A stretch of DNA of 64,000 nt from Campylobacter lari (GCF_001017575.1 NZ_CP011372.1:310001-374000), one strand, 5' to 3'; counted from the stretch's first letter, positions 7,179-16,472 are shown. Numbers and translations are program-made. Notes: generated by a model not told the origin, from the letters alone.

Positions 7179-8723
7179 TTATTCTTTGATTTCTAAAATT
7201 CCCATCATTCCAAGATCTTCATGCTCTAAAATATGACAGTGAAACATTCTAATACCGGTAAATTTTTGACTCATTCTAAGTCTTAATTCTTCCCCAGGTC
7301 TTACATTAATCGTATCTTGCAATGCTCTGAATTTTGCTTTTGTTATTTTACCCTTAAATTTAGAAGAAATGAGTTCAAATTGTGTTCCGTGTATATGGAA
7401 AGGATGATCCATATGTGATTTGTTTTTTACTACCCATTCTTCTACTTCATTTAATTTTGAGGTTAAATCCGTTCTATTCATATCAAATGTTTTACCATTG
7501 ATTAAAAACATAGAAGCAAGGCTTTTTTTGATTTCTTCTTCACTTTTTTTACTAATACCATGCATTTGCATGTGATCTTCACTCATAATCACTTCTTTAA
7601 AGCTTGTAGCTTCTTTTAAAGGTGGAAATTCGCGTAATTTCTCCGGTATGTTTTCTATAGTTTTTTCTACTTTAAGATCAGCTAACATAAGAGTGTAAGG
7701 TTCTTCTTTAACAAGCATTTTATCGCGGTCATAATAAGTACTTTCAAGTTTAAAATCACCTTTATTTGCTTTGATTAGCACTTCTACTCTTGAAGCAGGA
7801 CTTAAAAATAACTCATCTAATTCAACACCTTTTTCTATAAGCCCTCCATCAGTTCCTACTAAAATAAATTTAGCGCCTTTAATGCGTAAATTTAAATATC
7901 TTGCCGCACAAAAATTATAAATACGAATTCTTTGAGCTTTGTCAAGCGTTATTTTTGGCTTTAATTGTCCATTGATAAGAACTAAATTTCCTTCTCTACC
8001 ATTGAGCCAATCAAATAAATTATTATCAGGAATTTGTGCATTTTCATCTAAACGCAAATCACTAATCACCCAATCTTGCTCTTGTAAATGCGACAACGCA
8101 TCTTTTTTAGCTTTTACTACAAATACCCCTGCTAAGCCTTTATAAACTTGCTTTGCTGTGGTGTAGTGTGGGTGCGGATGATACCAGTAAGTTCCTGCTG
8201 AATTTTCTCCAAGTTTAAAGCGATAAATTCTTTCTCTACCAGGCATGATAGGATCGTGTGGGTTACCATCTTGTTCAGGTGGTATGTCAAGTCCATGCCA
8301 GTGGATTGTAGTTGGCTCTTTTAAACTATTTTTTACTAAAATTTCAACTGTATCACCTTCATAAACTTCTATTTTAGGTCCAGGTATAGAGCCATTGTAA
8401 GTAAAGCATTTTGTTTTTTTACCTTTAACAAGTTCTATTTGACTTTCTTTGATTTCTATACTTGATCTAAAGAAATTTTTCTTTGTACTTGTGTTTTTTA
8501 GAAGTTTTAAATTTGCTAATGTTTGTCCGCTAGGAAAGTTTTTTTCATCGAGTAGTTTAATGTTTGGATTTTCTAGTTTTATAAAAGAAGTATCGATTTC
8601 TTTTACTTCTTTTTGTGTATGTTTTGAGTGCATATTGTGATGAGAATGATCTCCCATTGCATAAGCACTGCTAATACTTGCTAAACCTAAAGCATTAAAT
8701 TTTAAAAATAACCTTCTGTCCAT
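7179..8723 (-). CDS. cueO: Periplasmic multicopper oxidase CueO
   Basis: The 514-aa protein oxidises Cu(I) in the periplasm and protects against copper. The N-terminus MDRRLFLKFNALG followed by a hydrophobic stretch is a twin-arginine (Tat) signal. Copper ligands appear in order: TTIHWHGLDIPP, GTYWYHPHPH, MDHPFHIHGTQFE and RMFHCHILEHEDLGMMG, covering the type 1 and trinuclear centres. A Met/His-rich stretch (MSEDHMQMHGISKK) before the last domain resembles the Cu(I)-binding insert of CueO. It heads the moaDE-moeA operon and is divergent from nspC. C. jejuni Cj1516 is the equivalent as I recall. Confidence 0.95.
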   Translation of the reverse strand: MDRRLFLKFNALGLASISSAYAMGDHSHHNMHSKHTQKEVKEIDTSFIKLENPNIKLLDEKNFPSGQTLANLKLLKNTSTKKNFFRSSIEIKESQIELVKGKKTKCFTYNGSIPGPKIEVYEGDTVEILVKNSLKEPTTIHWHGLDIPPEQDGNPHDPIMPGRERIYRFKLGENSAGTYWYHPHPHYTTAKQVYKGLAGVFVVKAKKDALSHLQEQDWVISDLRLDENAQIPDNNLFDWLNGREGNLVLINGQLKPKITLDKAQRIRIYNFCAARYLNLRIKGAKFILVGTDGGLIEKGVELDELFLSPASRVEVLIKANKGDFKLESTYYDRDKMLVKEEPYTLMLADLKVEKTIENIPEKLREFPPLKEATSFKEVIMSEDHMQMHGISKKSEEEIKKSLASMFLINGKTFDMNRTDLTSKLNEVEEWVVKNKSHMDHPFHIHGTQFELISSKFKGKITKAKFRALQDTINVRPGEELRLRMSQKFTGIRMFHCHILEHEDLGMMGILEIKE

Positions 8724-8809
8724 TAAATTTTTACTCCTAAATTAATTTTTGATTTGGATTTTGATTATAACTATTATTTGATTAATGATTGTAAATTATA
8801 AAAACAAGA

Positions 8810-8815
8810 TATAAT
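8810..8815 (+). promoter_or_regulatory. -10 box for nspC
   Basis: TATAAT lies 53 bases before the nspC start in the 145-bp divergent cueO/nspC region. No clear -35 box is visible. The nspC ribosome-binding site is AAGGATAAATA just before the ATG. Confidence 0.55.
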
Positions 8816-8868
8816 TTTAATATGATTTGTTATACAAGTGGTTTTAAATCAAAAATTAAGGATAAATA

Positions 8869-10032
8869 ATGCTAATTAAAAATCATTTAGATAAAGACTT
8901 TCAAACTCCTGCTTATATTTTAGAAGAAGATAAACTTAGAAAAAATTGTGAACTTTTGGCTAAAGTAAGTGAGCAAAGTGGAGCAAAAGTTTTGCTTGCG
9001 CTAAAGGGTTTTGCTTTTTCAGGTGCTATGGATATAGTGGGTGAGTATCTATCGGGCTGTACTTGTAGTGGGCTTTGGGAAGCTAAATTTGCAAAAGAAT
9101 ATATGAACAAAGAAATTCATACTTTTTCACCTGCTTTTAAAGACGATGAAATAGATGAAATCATAGATCTTTCACATCATATAGTATTTAATTCTTTTAA
9201 TCAGTTTAAAAAATTTAAAGATAAAGCAAGCCACAAGTCTCTTGGTTTGCGCTGTAATCCAGAGCTTTCAGTGGCTCCAAAAGAACTTTATAATCCTTGT
9301 GGTAGATTTTCAAGATTAGGAATTCGTGCGATTGATTTTGAAAATGAAGATTTAAGTGCTTTAAGTGGGCTTCATTTTCATGCTTTATGTGAAGAAAGTG
9401 CGCATTCTTTAGAGCTTGTGTTAAATGCTTTTGAGGCTAAATTTTCAAAATTTATTAAAAATATGAAATGGCTTAATTTTGGTGGGGGTCATCACATTAC
9501 AAAAGAAGGCTATGACACGCAAAAACTAATTGATCTTTGTAAAAAATTTAGCGATAAATATGGAGTGCAAGTGTATCTTGAGCCAGGTGAGGCTGTGGGT
9601 TGGCAGTGTGGAACTTTAGTTGCAAGTGTGATAGATATAGTAGAAAATGAGAAAAAAATAGCTATTTTAGATACTTCAAGCGAAGCTCATATGCCAGATA
9701 CTATCATCATGCCTTATACAAGCGAGGTTTTAAATGCTAGAGTTTTATCAAGTCGTGATGGACAAAATTACAGCGAGTTAAAAGAAAATGAATTTGCTTA
9801 TTTACTTGGTGGTAATACTTGCCTAGCAGGGGATATCATGGGTGAGTATGCTTTTAATCAAGAGTTAAAAATAGGACAAAAAATAGTATTTTTAGATCAA
9901 ATTCATTATTCTATAGTTAAAAACACCACTTTTAATGGAGTAAGACTTCCAAATTTAATGTTCTTAGATAAGAATGAAAATTTATCTACGGTAAGAGAAT
10001 TTGGCTATGAAAATTATTCAAAAAGAAACTAA
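8869..10032 (+). CDS. nspC: Carboxynorspermidine/carboxyspermidine decarboxylase NspC
   Basis: NspC is a PLP-dependent, alanine-racemase-fold decarboxylase that makes spermidine or norspermidine from the carboxylated precursor. This is the alternative polyamine route used by Campylobacter in place of SpeD/SpeE. The 387-aa sequence has the PLP lysine context VLLALKGFAFSG near residue 50, HFHALCEES, NFGGGHHITKEGYD, LEPGEAVGW and LGGNTCLAGDIMGEY (catalytic Cys). The length is normal. It stands between divergent cueO and the formate dehydrogenase genes, with 135 bases to the next start, so it probably has its own transcript. Confidence 0.93.
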   Translation: MLIKNHLDKDFQTPAYILEEDKLRKNCELLAKVSEQSGAKVLLALKGFAFSGAMDIVGEYLSGCTCSGLWEAKFAKEYMNKEIHTFSPAFKDDEIDEIIDLSHHIVFNSFNQFKKFKDKASHKSLGLRCNPELSVAPKELYNPCGRFSRLGIRAIDFENEDLSALSGLHFHALCEESAHSLELVLNAFEAKFSKFIKNMKWLNFGGGHHITKEGYDTQKLIDLCKKFSDKYGVQVYLEPGEAVGWQCGTLVASVIDIVENEKKIAILDTSSEAHMPDTIIMPYTSEVLNARVLSSRDGQNYSELKENEFAYLLGGNTCLAGDIMGEYAFNQELKIGQKIVFLDQIHYSIVKNTTFNGVRLPNLMFLDKNENLSTVREFGYENYSKRN

Positions 10033-10127
10033 AAATTGAGTTTTTTTGTAGTTTTTTGCAAATTTATGTTTTTTAAATAAAACTTTTTTTAAAATAAAAA
10101 TGGAAACTGAAAATTAACAAAACTACA

Positions 10128-10147
10128 ACGCTAAGCTTTTCCAGCGT
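10128..10147. promoter_or_regulatory. Short inverted repeat upstream of the cytochrome b gene
   Basis: ACGCT at 10128-10132 and AGCGT at 10143-10147 form an inverted repeat with a 10-base spacer, about 20 bases before the fdh cytochrome b start. GC-containing dyads are rare in this AT-rich intergenic DNA, so it may be an operator or a leader hairpin. No regulator can be assigned from the sequence. Confidence 0.3.
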
Positions 10148-10167
10148 GTAATGTTTAGGAGTAATTT

Positions 10168-11097
10168 ATGCATAGGGTTATACTAGCTCTTTTAGCCTGT
10201 TTTAACTTTCTATTTGCTCAAGAAAATTTTGAAGTTAAAAATACTCAAATTTGGGATGTGCAAAGAGTGATGAATATAGAAAGTTATCAAAATTTTGGTG
10301 CTTTGTGGACTAAACTACAAGGTGAGTATATTGCAAGTGCTGTTTTGATTATACTTATAGTGGTTATTTCAGCTTTTGCATTGCACTATATGGTCATAGG
10401 TCCAAAGAAATTTTCTCATGATGGTAAGAAAATTTATGCCTTTTCAGTATTTGAAAGATTGTTTCATTTTGTAGCGGCAATTTCTTGGATTATCCTTGTG
10501 CCAACCGGACTTATTATGATTTTTGGATCATATTTTGGTGGTGGATTCTTTGTAAGAATGTGTAAAAACTTACATGGCATTGCTACTATTTTATTTATCA
10601 TTTCTATCATTCCTATGCTTTTGTGTTGGATTAAAAGAATGCTTCCTGCAAGTTATGATTTAAGATGGATGATGATAGTAGGTGGATATTTAAGCAAAGA
10701 GAAAAAACCTGTGCCTGCGGGTAAGTTTAATTTTGGTCAAAAATCTTGGTATTATATAGCTGTTTTTGGTGGCTTTTTGATGATAATCACCGGTGCGTTT
10801 ATGTTTTTCCTTGATTTTAATTCTACTTCTTTACAGTCTATTTTTGGAATTTCTCATATAGATATTTTAAGAGCTTCAGCTATCATCCATAATATTTTGG
10901 GTATTTTATGTGCAGTATTTTTTGCTATTCATATTTATATGGCTGTATTTGCTATTAAAGGAAGTATCCACTCTATGATTAGTGGTTACAAAGAAGAAGA
11001 GGAAGTTTATATTTTACATTCTTATTGGTATAAAGAATTAAGCGATAAAAAACAAATCAATCCATCATTTACTTACGATTCTAAAACAAAATTTTAA
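10168..11097 (+). CDS. fdhC: Formate dehydrogenase cytochrome b556 (gamma) subunit
   Basis: The 309-aa protein is the membrane anchor that takes electrons from the FdhAB periplasmic module to menaquinone. It has an N-terminal signal (MHRVILALLACFNFLFAQ), a first membrane helix near residue 55, then the di-haem cytochrome b helices: FERLFHFVAAISWIILVPTG, KNLHGIATILFIISIIPMLL, SWYYIAVFGGFLMIITGAFM and AIIHNILGILCAVFFAIHIY, each carrying the expected histidines. In C. jejuni, as I recall, fdhC follows fdhB. Here it lies upstream of the chaperone and Tat genes, so the operon order differs. The identity is clear; the subunit letter follows the Campylobacter convention. Confidence 0.9.
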   Translation: MHRVILALLACFNFLFAQENFEVKNTQIWDVQRVMNIESYQNFGALWTKLQGEYIASAVLIILIVVISAFALHYMVIGPKKFSHDGKKIYAFSVFERLFHFVAAISWIILVPTGLIMIFGSYFGGGFFVRMCKNLHGIATILFIISIIPMLLCWIKRMLPASYDLRWMMIVGGYLSKEKKPVPAGKFNFGQKSWYYIAVFGGFLMIITGAFMFFLDFNSTSLQSIFGISHIDILRASAIIHNILGILCAVFFAIHIYMAVFAIKGSIHSMISGYKEEEEVYILHSYWYKELSDKKQINPSFTYDSKTKF

Positions 11098-11160
11098 AAT
11101 CTCACTTGATTTTTTTAAATTTTCCTTGTTATAATCAAATAAAAATAACAAGGAAAATTA

Positions 11161-11841
11161 ATGATACAAGATATTGATCTTTCGCGCAAATATTTTTATG
11201 AATTTTTTTCAAAAGCTTTTAATTTTATAGATGAAAATGAGTTTAAAATTTGGTATGAGCAAGTTTTAGTTTTAGCTCAAAGTCCTTTAGATGATAGTTT
11301 AAAGTCTGATTTTAAAAAACTTAGTACATGTGATTTTGCAAGTTTTAAAGAAGAACAAAATGCGGTGTTTTTTGATTTTTCTTATGTGAATGTACCTATC
11401 AGTGCTTCTTTTTATGATGAGGGTAGAGATGATGGTAAAATGAAACTTCAAGCTTGCGAAATCATTAGAAAAACCAAATTTAGAAAAAAAGAAGATTGCA
11501 GGCAAAGTGAAGATGAATTTGGCTTTTTATTTGCTTTTATGGCAAGTATTATTGAACATGATTTAAAAGTTGCACAGCAATTATTTCGTTTCGTGATAAA
11601 CCCTGTGATAGATGAGTTTATAGAAAAATTACAAATCCACAAAAACTCAAATTTTTACATTGCTATTGCTAATATTATGAAAGTCTTTTTTGCAAACGAA
11701 AGGGCTTATTTAGAAGTACAAGCGTCTGTGAAAAAAGAAGGTAAAAGTATAGCAGATGAAGCTTTACAAAGACTTCCTTATGAACCAAGACTTCCTACCA
11801 AATTTAGTAAAACAAATATAGAAGAACTTAGCAAATTATAA
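11161..11841 (+). CDS. TorD/DmsD-like molybdoenzyme chaperone for formate dehydrogenase
   Basis: The 226-aa mostly helical protein has the layout of the TorD/NarJ family. It has a hydrophobic all-alpha fold, an ASFYDEGR block near residue 80, and a central EDEFGFLFAFMASIIEHDLK that corresponds to the family's 'E.P.DH' region, although the Pro is absent. These chaperones bind the twin-arginine signal of the catalytic subunit and hold it until cofactor is loaded. The position, directly ahead of the Tat-signal protein and fdhA, supports that role. From memory C. jejuni Cj1514c occupies the same place. A strong hairpin follows the stop. Confidence 0.8.
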   Translation: MIQDIDLSRKYFYEFFSKAFNFIDENEFKIWYEQVLVLAQSPLDDSLKSDFKKLSTCDFASFKEEQNAVFFDFSYVNVPISASFYDEGRDDGKMKLQACEIIRKTKFRKKEDCRQSEDEFGFLFAFMASIIEHDLKVAQQLFRFVINPVIDEFIEKLQIHKNSNFYIAIANIMKVFFANERAYLEVQASVKKEGKSIADEALQRLPYEPRLPTKFSKTNIEELSKL

Positions 11842-11845
11842 AAAT

Positions 11846-11877
11846 TAATATGTATTTTGTTACCAAAATACATATTA
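11846..11877. terminator. Strong 14-bp hairpin between the chaperone gene and the fdhA operon
   Basis: A perfect 14-bp inverted repeat (11846-11859 with 11864-11877, loop TTAC) starts 5 bases after the chaperone stop. The following tract is only moderately T-rich (TCAAAATCATCTTTTTAT), so it may terminate weakly, act bidirectionally, or stabilise the upstream mRNA end. Confidence 0.55.
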
Positions 11878-11957
11878 TCAAAATCATCTTTTTATGAAAA
11901 TAGAAATTAAATAAAATCTTAAGTGAAAATATGCAAAATTTATTTTGTGTAAGTGCG

Positions 11958-11982
11958 TAAATACTTTAAAAATAAGTATTTA
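11958..11982. promoter_or_regulatory. Perfect palindrome upstream of the Tat peptide-fdhA operon (possible operator)
   Basis: TAAATACTT at 11958-11966 and AAGTATTTA at 11974-11982 form a 9-bp dyad with a 7-base centre, 36 bases before the small Tat gene. It lies where a promoter or operator for the fdhA operon would be. A ModE-like regulator is encoded downstream in the same cluster, but binding is only a guess. Confidence 0.4.
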
Positions 11983-12017
11983 TAGTTATTCTTTACTTTT
12001 ATTTCAAAGGAGAGAAC

Positions 12018-12221
12018 ATGGAGGCCAATCAAAGAAGGGATTTTTTAAAAAAATCTTTGAAAATTGGTGCTTTAGGGGTGGTAGCTGGGGCAAGTGTAAA
12101 TGCTTTAGCTAAAGATGATTACCAAGAGCAAAATACTGTAGTTTTGGGAAAAAGCACTAAAAAAGAAGTGCTTTATAAAAAAACTATGCATTGGGAAAAA
12201 TATTACAAAATAGCTTACTAG
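12018..12221 (+). CDS. Small Tat-signal protein of the formate dehydrogenase operon (67 aa)
   Basis: The N-terminus (MEANQRRDFLKKSLKIGALG, then a hydrophobic stretch ending ASVNALA) is a textbook twin-arginine signal. The remaining 35 or so residues are hydrophilic (GKSTKKEVLYKKTMHWEKYY) without cysteines. Similar tiny Tat proteins precede fdhA in other Campylobacterota; I recall Cj1513c in C. jejuni. A role in assembly or export of FdhA is inferred from position only. A strong AAAGGAGAGAA ribosome-binding site precedes the ATG, and fdhA begins 16 bases after the stop. Confidence 0.88.
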   Translation: MEANQRRDFLKKSLKIGALGVVAGASVNALAKDDYQEQNTVVLGKSTKKEVLYKKTMHWEKYYKIAY

Positions 12222-12237
12222 TTAAGAAAGGAAGAAG

Positions 12238-15060
12238 ATGGCATTAGCAAGAAGAAATTTTCTTAAGCTTGCTGGTATTGCTGGTCTTGGAAGTGCGGCT
12301 TTTGGTAGTGAAAATAAAGCCATTAGAGCTGCAAGCGAACAAGAAGTAGCAAATCCTTATCCAGATTCTAAGATTGTTAGAACAATCTGTAGTATCTGTA
12401 GTGCAGGCTGTGGAATTAAAGCAGAAGTACAAGATGGAGTTTGGGTGCGTCAAGAAAACGCTATAGAACATCCTATTTCTCAAGGATCGCACTGCTGTAA
12501 AGGGATAGATCAAATCGATCTTACTAAATCAAAACAGCGTATTAAATATCCTATGAAAAAAGAAAACGGCAAATGGGTGCGTTTAACTTGGGAGCAAGCT
12601 ATCAATGAAATTGGCGATAAAATGCTTGAAATCCGTAAAGAAAATGGACCTGATAGCGTTATGTTCTTAGGTTCGGCTAAATTTAATAACCAACAAGCTT
12701 ATTATTTTAGAAAATTTGCAGCATTTTGGGGTACTAATAATATAGACCACGTTGCTAGAATTTGACACAGCGCAACAGTCGCCGGTGTGGCGAATACATG
12801 GGGTTATGGCGCTATGACAAATCATTTTGGTGATGTGACTAAACATTCAAAAATGATGATTATTTTTGGTGCAAATACTGCTGTGGCAAATCCTATCGGA
12901 TTTAAACACTTATTGCAAGCAAAAGATCGTAATAATGCTAAATTAGTAGTTGTAGATCCTGTATTTACAAAAACTGCAGTGCATGCTGATGAATATGTGA
13001 GAATTCGTCCAGGTACAGATATAGCTTTAGTTTATGGTATGCTTCATTTAATCTTCAAAAACGGTTGGGAAGATAAAGAATTAATCAAAACTAGAACTTA
13101 TGGGGTTGAAGAAATAAAAGCAGAGGCTGCTAAATGGACTCCTGAAGTTGTAGAAGATGTAACAGGTGTTCCGGCTGCTCAGCTTGAAAAAATCACAAGA
13201 ATGCTAGCTACAATCAAACCTGCTACGCTATTTTGGGCTTTAGGTATTACTCAACACTCAGTAGGTAGCTCTAATACAAGAATCCTAGCTATCTTGCAAC
13301 TCGTTCTTGGTAATATAGGCAAACCAGGCGCAGGAACAAACATCATCAGAGGTCATGATAATGTTCAAGGTGCTACTGATATGGGTTGTTTGGCTGATAC
13401 TTTACCAGCTTATTATGGACTTGATGATAATGCTTGGAATCATTTTTCTAATGTATGGAATGTTGAGAGAGAGTATTTAAATTCAAGATTTTATTCTAAA
13501 GAATGGATGCATGAAAAAGGCTTTTCACTAGCAAAATGGTGGCAAGGTGTTTTACATGAAGAAAAAACTTATTCAAACTCACCTATCCGTGTACTTTGGG
13601 TGCAAGGAACGGGTATTACTTCTATGGCACATACGGTAAAAATTCAAGAAGCACTTAAAAAACTTGATATGATCGTAATTGCTGAGCCTTTTGTAAATGA
13701 AGTAGCAGTTTTAGCAGATCGTCCAGATGGTATTTATATTATTCCTGCTTCAACCCAATTTGAAACAGAAGGTTATGTAACAGCGACTAACCGTGCTATG
13801 CAATGGCGTTCTCAAGTAGTAAAACCAATTTATGAAAGTAAAGAAGACCAAGAGATTATGTTTGCTTTTGCTAAAAAATTTGGTTTTTATAAAGAGTACA
13901 CTCGTGGCATGAAAATGGAATTAAAAGACCATAAACTTGTACAAACAAGAGATGATAATGATGATAATTTCATATGGCCTGATGATGCTACAAGAGAAAT
14001 GAGTAATGGTCTTTTAAGTATAGGTTTAAGAGGTATTTCAGCTGAACGTCTAAGAAAACACCAGCAAAATTGGGAACATTTTGATCCTGATACTCAAAGA
14101 GGTATTGGTGGTGAAGTTAAAGGTGAATATTATGGCTTACCTTGGCCTTGTTGGGATAAACAACACCCAGGCACTTCTATCATGTGGAACACAGATATTC
14201 CTTATGAAGAAGGTGGTATGGGCTTTAGAAATCGCTTTGGTTTAGAGCATGATGGGCATTCTCAATTAGCAGATGAAGCCTTTACTCCAAAAGGATGTAA
14301 AGTTAAAGGTGGCTACCCACAAATTACTAAAGAAAATATCGAAAAAGTGTTTAATATCAAACTAAGCGATAAAGAAAAAGAATTAATGGGTGCTAGCTGG
14401 AGCACAGATATTTCAGGTATTATCTTAGAAAAATGTAGAGAAAAAAGTGCTTGTTGTTTAGGTAATGCAAGAGCTAGAATGAAAGTTTGGGAATTTGCTG
14501 ATCCTATTCCACTACATAGAGAGCCTATTCACTCGCCTCGTTGGGATTTGGTTAAAAAATATCCTACTTGGGGTGATCAAGAGAAAAACTTTAGGGTTGA
14601 GAGTAAATTTATTAGCGAGCAACAAAAAACAGATTGGAGTAAAGAGTTTCCAACTATTATTTCAAGTATGCGTTTAGTAAATTTAAGCGGTGCGGGTATG
14701 CTTGAGAGAACTAGTAAATATCTTGCCGCAATCACACCTGAGATGTTTGCTAATGTGCACCCTGAACTTGCTTTAAAATATGGCATAAATGATGGTGATA
14801 TGATGTGGATTCATTCACCACAAGGCACTAAGATTAAAGTAAAATGTGTGCATAATCATTCAGTTACGCCAGATAGAATTTGCTTGCCTTATAATTTTGC
14901 AGGTATTATGCAAGGTGTGGATTTAAGTTATAATTATCCTGAAGGTACTAAACCTTATACTATAGGGGAAAGTTCTAACACGGTTACTAACTATGGTTTT
15001 GATATAAATACGCAAATTTCTGAGTTTAATGCAGGACTTTGCAGACTTGAAAAGGCTTAA
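12238..15060 (+). CDS. fdhA: Formate dehydrogenase catalytic subunit, selenocysteine-containing (UGA at 12763-12765)
   Basis: FdhA oxidises formate to CO2 in the periplasm at a molybdopterin-guanine-dinucleotide centre. The protein starts with a Tat signal (MALARRNFLKLAGIAGLG), followed by a [4Fe-4S] site (CSICSAGCGIKAEV and GSHCCKG). An in-frame TGA at 12763-12765 would otherwise end the protein at 175 aa. The frame continues without interruption for another 765 codons (VARI-Sec-HSATVAGVAN), exactly at the active-site Cys/Sec position of this family, giving 940 aa. A SECIS-like hairpin follows the TGA. The C-terminal cofactor domain ends NAGLCRLEKA. FdhB starts 10 bases later. It should be annotated as one selenoprotein, not two genes. 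Confidence 0.95.
12763..12793 (+). promoter_or_regulatory. UGA-Sec codon and SECIS-like hairpin in fdhA
   Basis: The UGA at 12763-12765 is followed, 13 bases on, by a stem (TCGCC at 12779-12783 with GGCGA at 12789-12793) and a GGTGT loop. Bacterial SECIS elements lie within the coding sequence just downstream of the UGA and expose a G/U-rich loop for SelB. Spacing and loop fit; the exact fold is by eye. Confidence 0.75.
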
Positions 15061-15070
15061 GGGGTAAGTT

Positions 15071-15640
15071 ATGGCTAGAATGAAATTTTATGTAGATAAT
15101 AATCGCTGTATTTCTTGCTTTGCTTGTCAAGTAGCTTGTTCAAGTGCGCATGAAGTGCCAGTAGGAATTAATAGAAGAAAAGTAATCACTTTAAATGAAG
15201 GTATAGAAGGCAAAGAGTTTTCAACAACTCTTGCTTGCCAACACTGTACAGATGCTCCATGTGAGCAAGTTTGTCCTGTAAAATGCTTTTATATTAGAGC
15301 TGATGGTATTGTTTTACATGATAAAAAAACTTGTATAGGTTGTGGGTATTGTCTTTATGCATGTCCTTTTGGCGCTCCACAATTTCCAAGAGATGGTGCT
15401 TTTGGTATTAAGGGTGAAATGGACAAATGTACTATGTGTGCAGGTGGTCCTGAGCCTACTAACTCTCATGAAGAAAGAGAGCTTTATGGACAAAATCGTA
15501 TCGCAGAAGGTAAAGTACCTATGTGTGCTGCGGTTTGTTCTACAAATGCACTTTTGGTTGGCGATGCAGCTGAAGTTAGTGCAATGTATAGAAAAAGAGT
15601 TTTACTCAAGGGTCAAAATTTAGGACTTGATGTAAAATAA
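15071..15640 (+). CDS. fdhB: Formate dehydrogenase iron-sulfur (beta) subunit
   Basis: The 189-aa ferredoxin-type protein carries four [4Fe-4S] cysteine clusters: CISCFACQVACSS (residue ~13), CQHCTDAPCEQVCPVKC (~56), CIGCGYCLYACPFGAPQ (~89) and CTMCAGG with a later CAAVC. It passes electrons from FdhA to the membrane cytochrome b. It has no signal peptide and presumably travels with FdhA through the Tat system. It sits 10 bases downstream of fdhA and is followed by a terminator hairpin. The cytochrome gene is not downstream but about 5 kb upstream. Confidence 0.95.
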   Translation: MARMKFYVDNNRCISCFACQVACSSAHEVPVGINRRKVITLNEGIEGKEFSTTLACQHCTDAPCEQVCPVKCFYIRADGIVLHDKKTCIGCGYCLYACPFGAPQFPRDGAFGIKGEMDKCTMCAGGPEPTNSHEERELYGQNRIAEGKVPMCAAVCSTNALLVGDAAEVSAMYRKRVLLKGQNLGLDVK

Positions 15641-15643
15641 TTC

Positions 15644-15670
15644 AAAGGGTGTTTACAAGCACCCTTTTTT
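15644..15670 (+). terminator. Factor-independent terminator after fdhB
   Basis: An 8-bp stem (AAAGGGTG at 15644-15651 with CACCCTTT at 15660-15667) merges into a T-run. It separates the fdh genes from the regulator and selenium genes that follow. Confidence 0.8.
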
Positions 15671-15695
15671 ACTACTTATAATCCAAGGTTAATTC

Positions 15696-16424
15696 ATGGA
15701 AGAGCTAATTTTACAAATTCAAAAAAATCTTGATGAAAATAATAAACTTACTTGTAAAAAAGCACTAGAACTTTTAAAACAATATTCTAAAGAAGATTTT
15801 CAAACTGCTATAAAAGAATTAGGCGTAAAAATTTCAGATTGTGAGCTAGGTCAATTTGGCAAGTTAAACAAAAATATAGCAAAAAGTGAAATTTTAGAAA
15901 AATTAGAAACAAAATTAGATTCTAAGCGTCGCATATCATGTAAAGATACTTTAGAATGTACTAAAGACTTTAATATGGCTGATATTAGAGCCACACTTAA
16001 AACTTATAAAATTGATGTTAAATACTGTGAACTTGGTTGTTTTGAAGAAAAAAAAGGTAAAAAATTTCATATAAAAAGTAAAATTTGGATAGAAAATTCT
16101 GATGGAGAATTGCTTTTTGGTAAAGGTAAAACAGATATTTTAGAATTAGTAGGAGAATGTGGAAGTATTTCTCAAGCAGCTAAACAACTAGGGATTAATT
16201 ATAAAAAAGCATGGCTTTATATACAAGATTTGGAAAAAAATATGAAAGAAGAATTACTCATTGCCAAAAAAGGAAGAGGAAGTGAAGCTGGTAGCAAACT
16301 TACTCCAAGAGCTTATGAATTAATTCAAAATTTTAAAATTTTACAACAAGATGTAGAAGAATATACCAATAAACGCTTTAAAGAATTATTTTTTAAGAAA
16401 AATCAAGAAAAAAACAAAACTTAA
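15696..16424 (+). CDS. modE: ModE-like regulator with a duplicated Cys-containing N-terminal region
   Basis: Residues ~125-235 are the ModE/LysR-type winged-helix domain (KIWIENSDGELLFGKGKTDI, CGSISQAAKQLGINYKKAWL, LIAKKGRGSEAGSKLTPRAY). There is no C-terminal molybdate-binding (Mop) domain, as I recall for the C. jejuni ModE-like protein Cj1507c. The N-terminal ~120 residues are a tandem duplication of about 57 residues: LTCKKALELL...ISDCELGQF and ISCKDTLECT...VKYCELGCF. Each copy has paired cysteines, so metal or redox sensing is possible but unproven. It probably controls molybdenum enzymes or transport. The gene lies between fdhB and yedF. Confidence 0.85.
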   Translation: MEELILQIQKNLDENNKLTCKKALELLKQYSKEDFQTAIKELGVKISDCELGQFGKLNKNIAKSEILEKLETKLDSKRRISCKDTLECTKDFNMADIRATLKTYKIDVKYCELGCFEEKKGKKFHIKSKIWIENSDGELLFGKGKTDILELVGECGSISQAAKQLGINYKKAWLYIQDLEKNMKEELLIAKKGRGSEAGSKLTPRAYELIQNFKILQQDVEEYTNKRFKELFFKKNQEKNKT

Positions 16425-16472
16425 TTTGAATACAAGTTATAACAATATATCATTAAATAAAAAAGGTAAAAA

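Noticed and set aside
12763-12765. In-frame TGA read as a nonsense mutation or split fdhA
   Set aside because: It is at the conserved Cys/Sec active-site position, has a SECIS-like hairpin, and tRNA-Sec and selD are nearby; the rest of the frame is intact.
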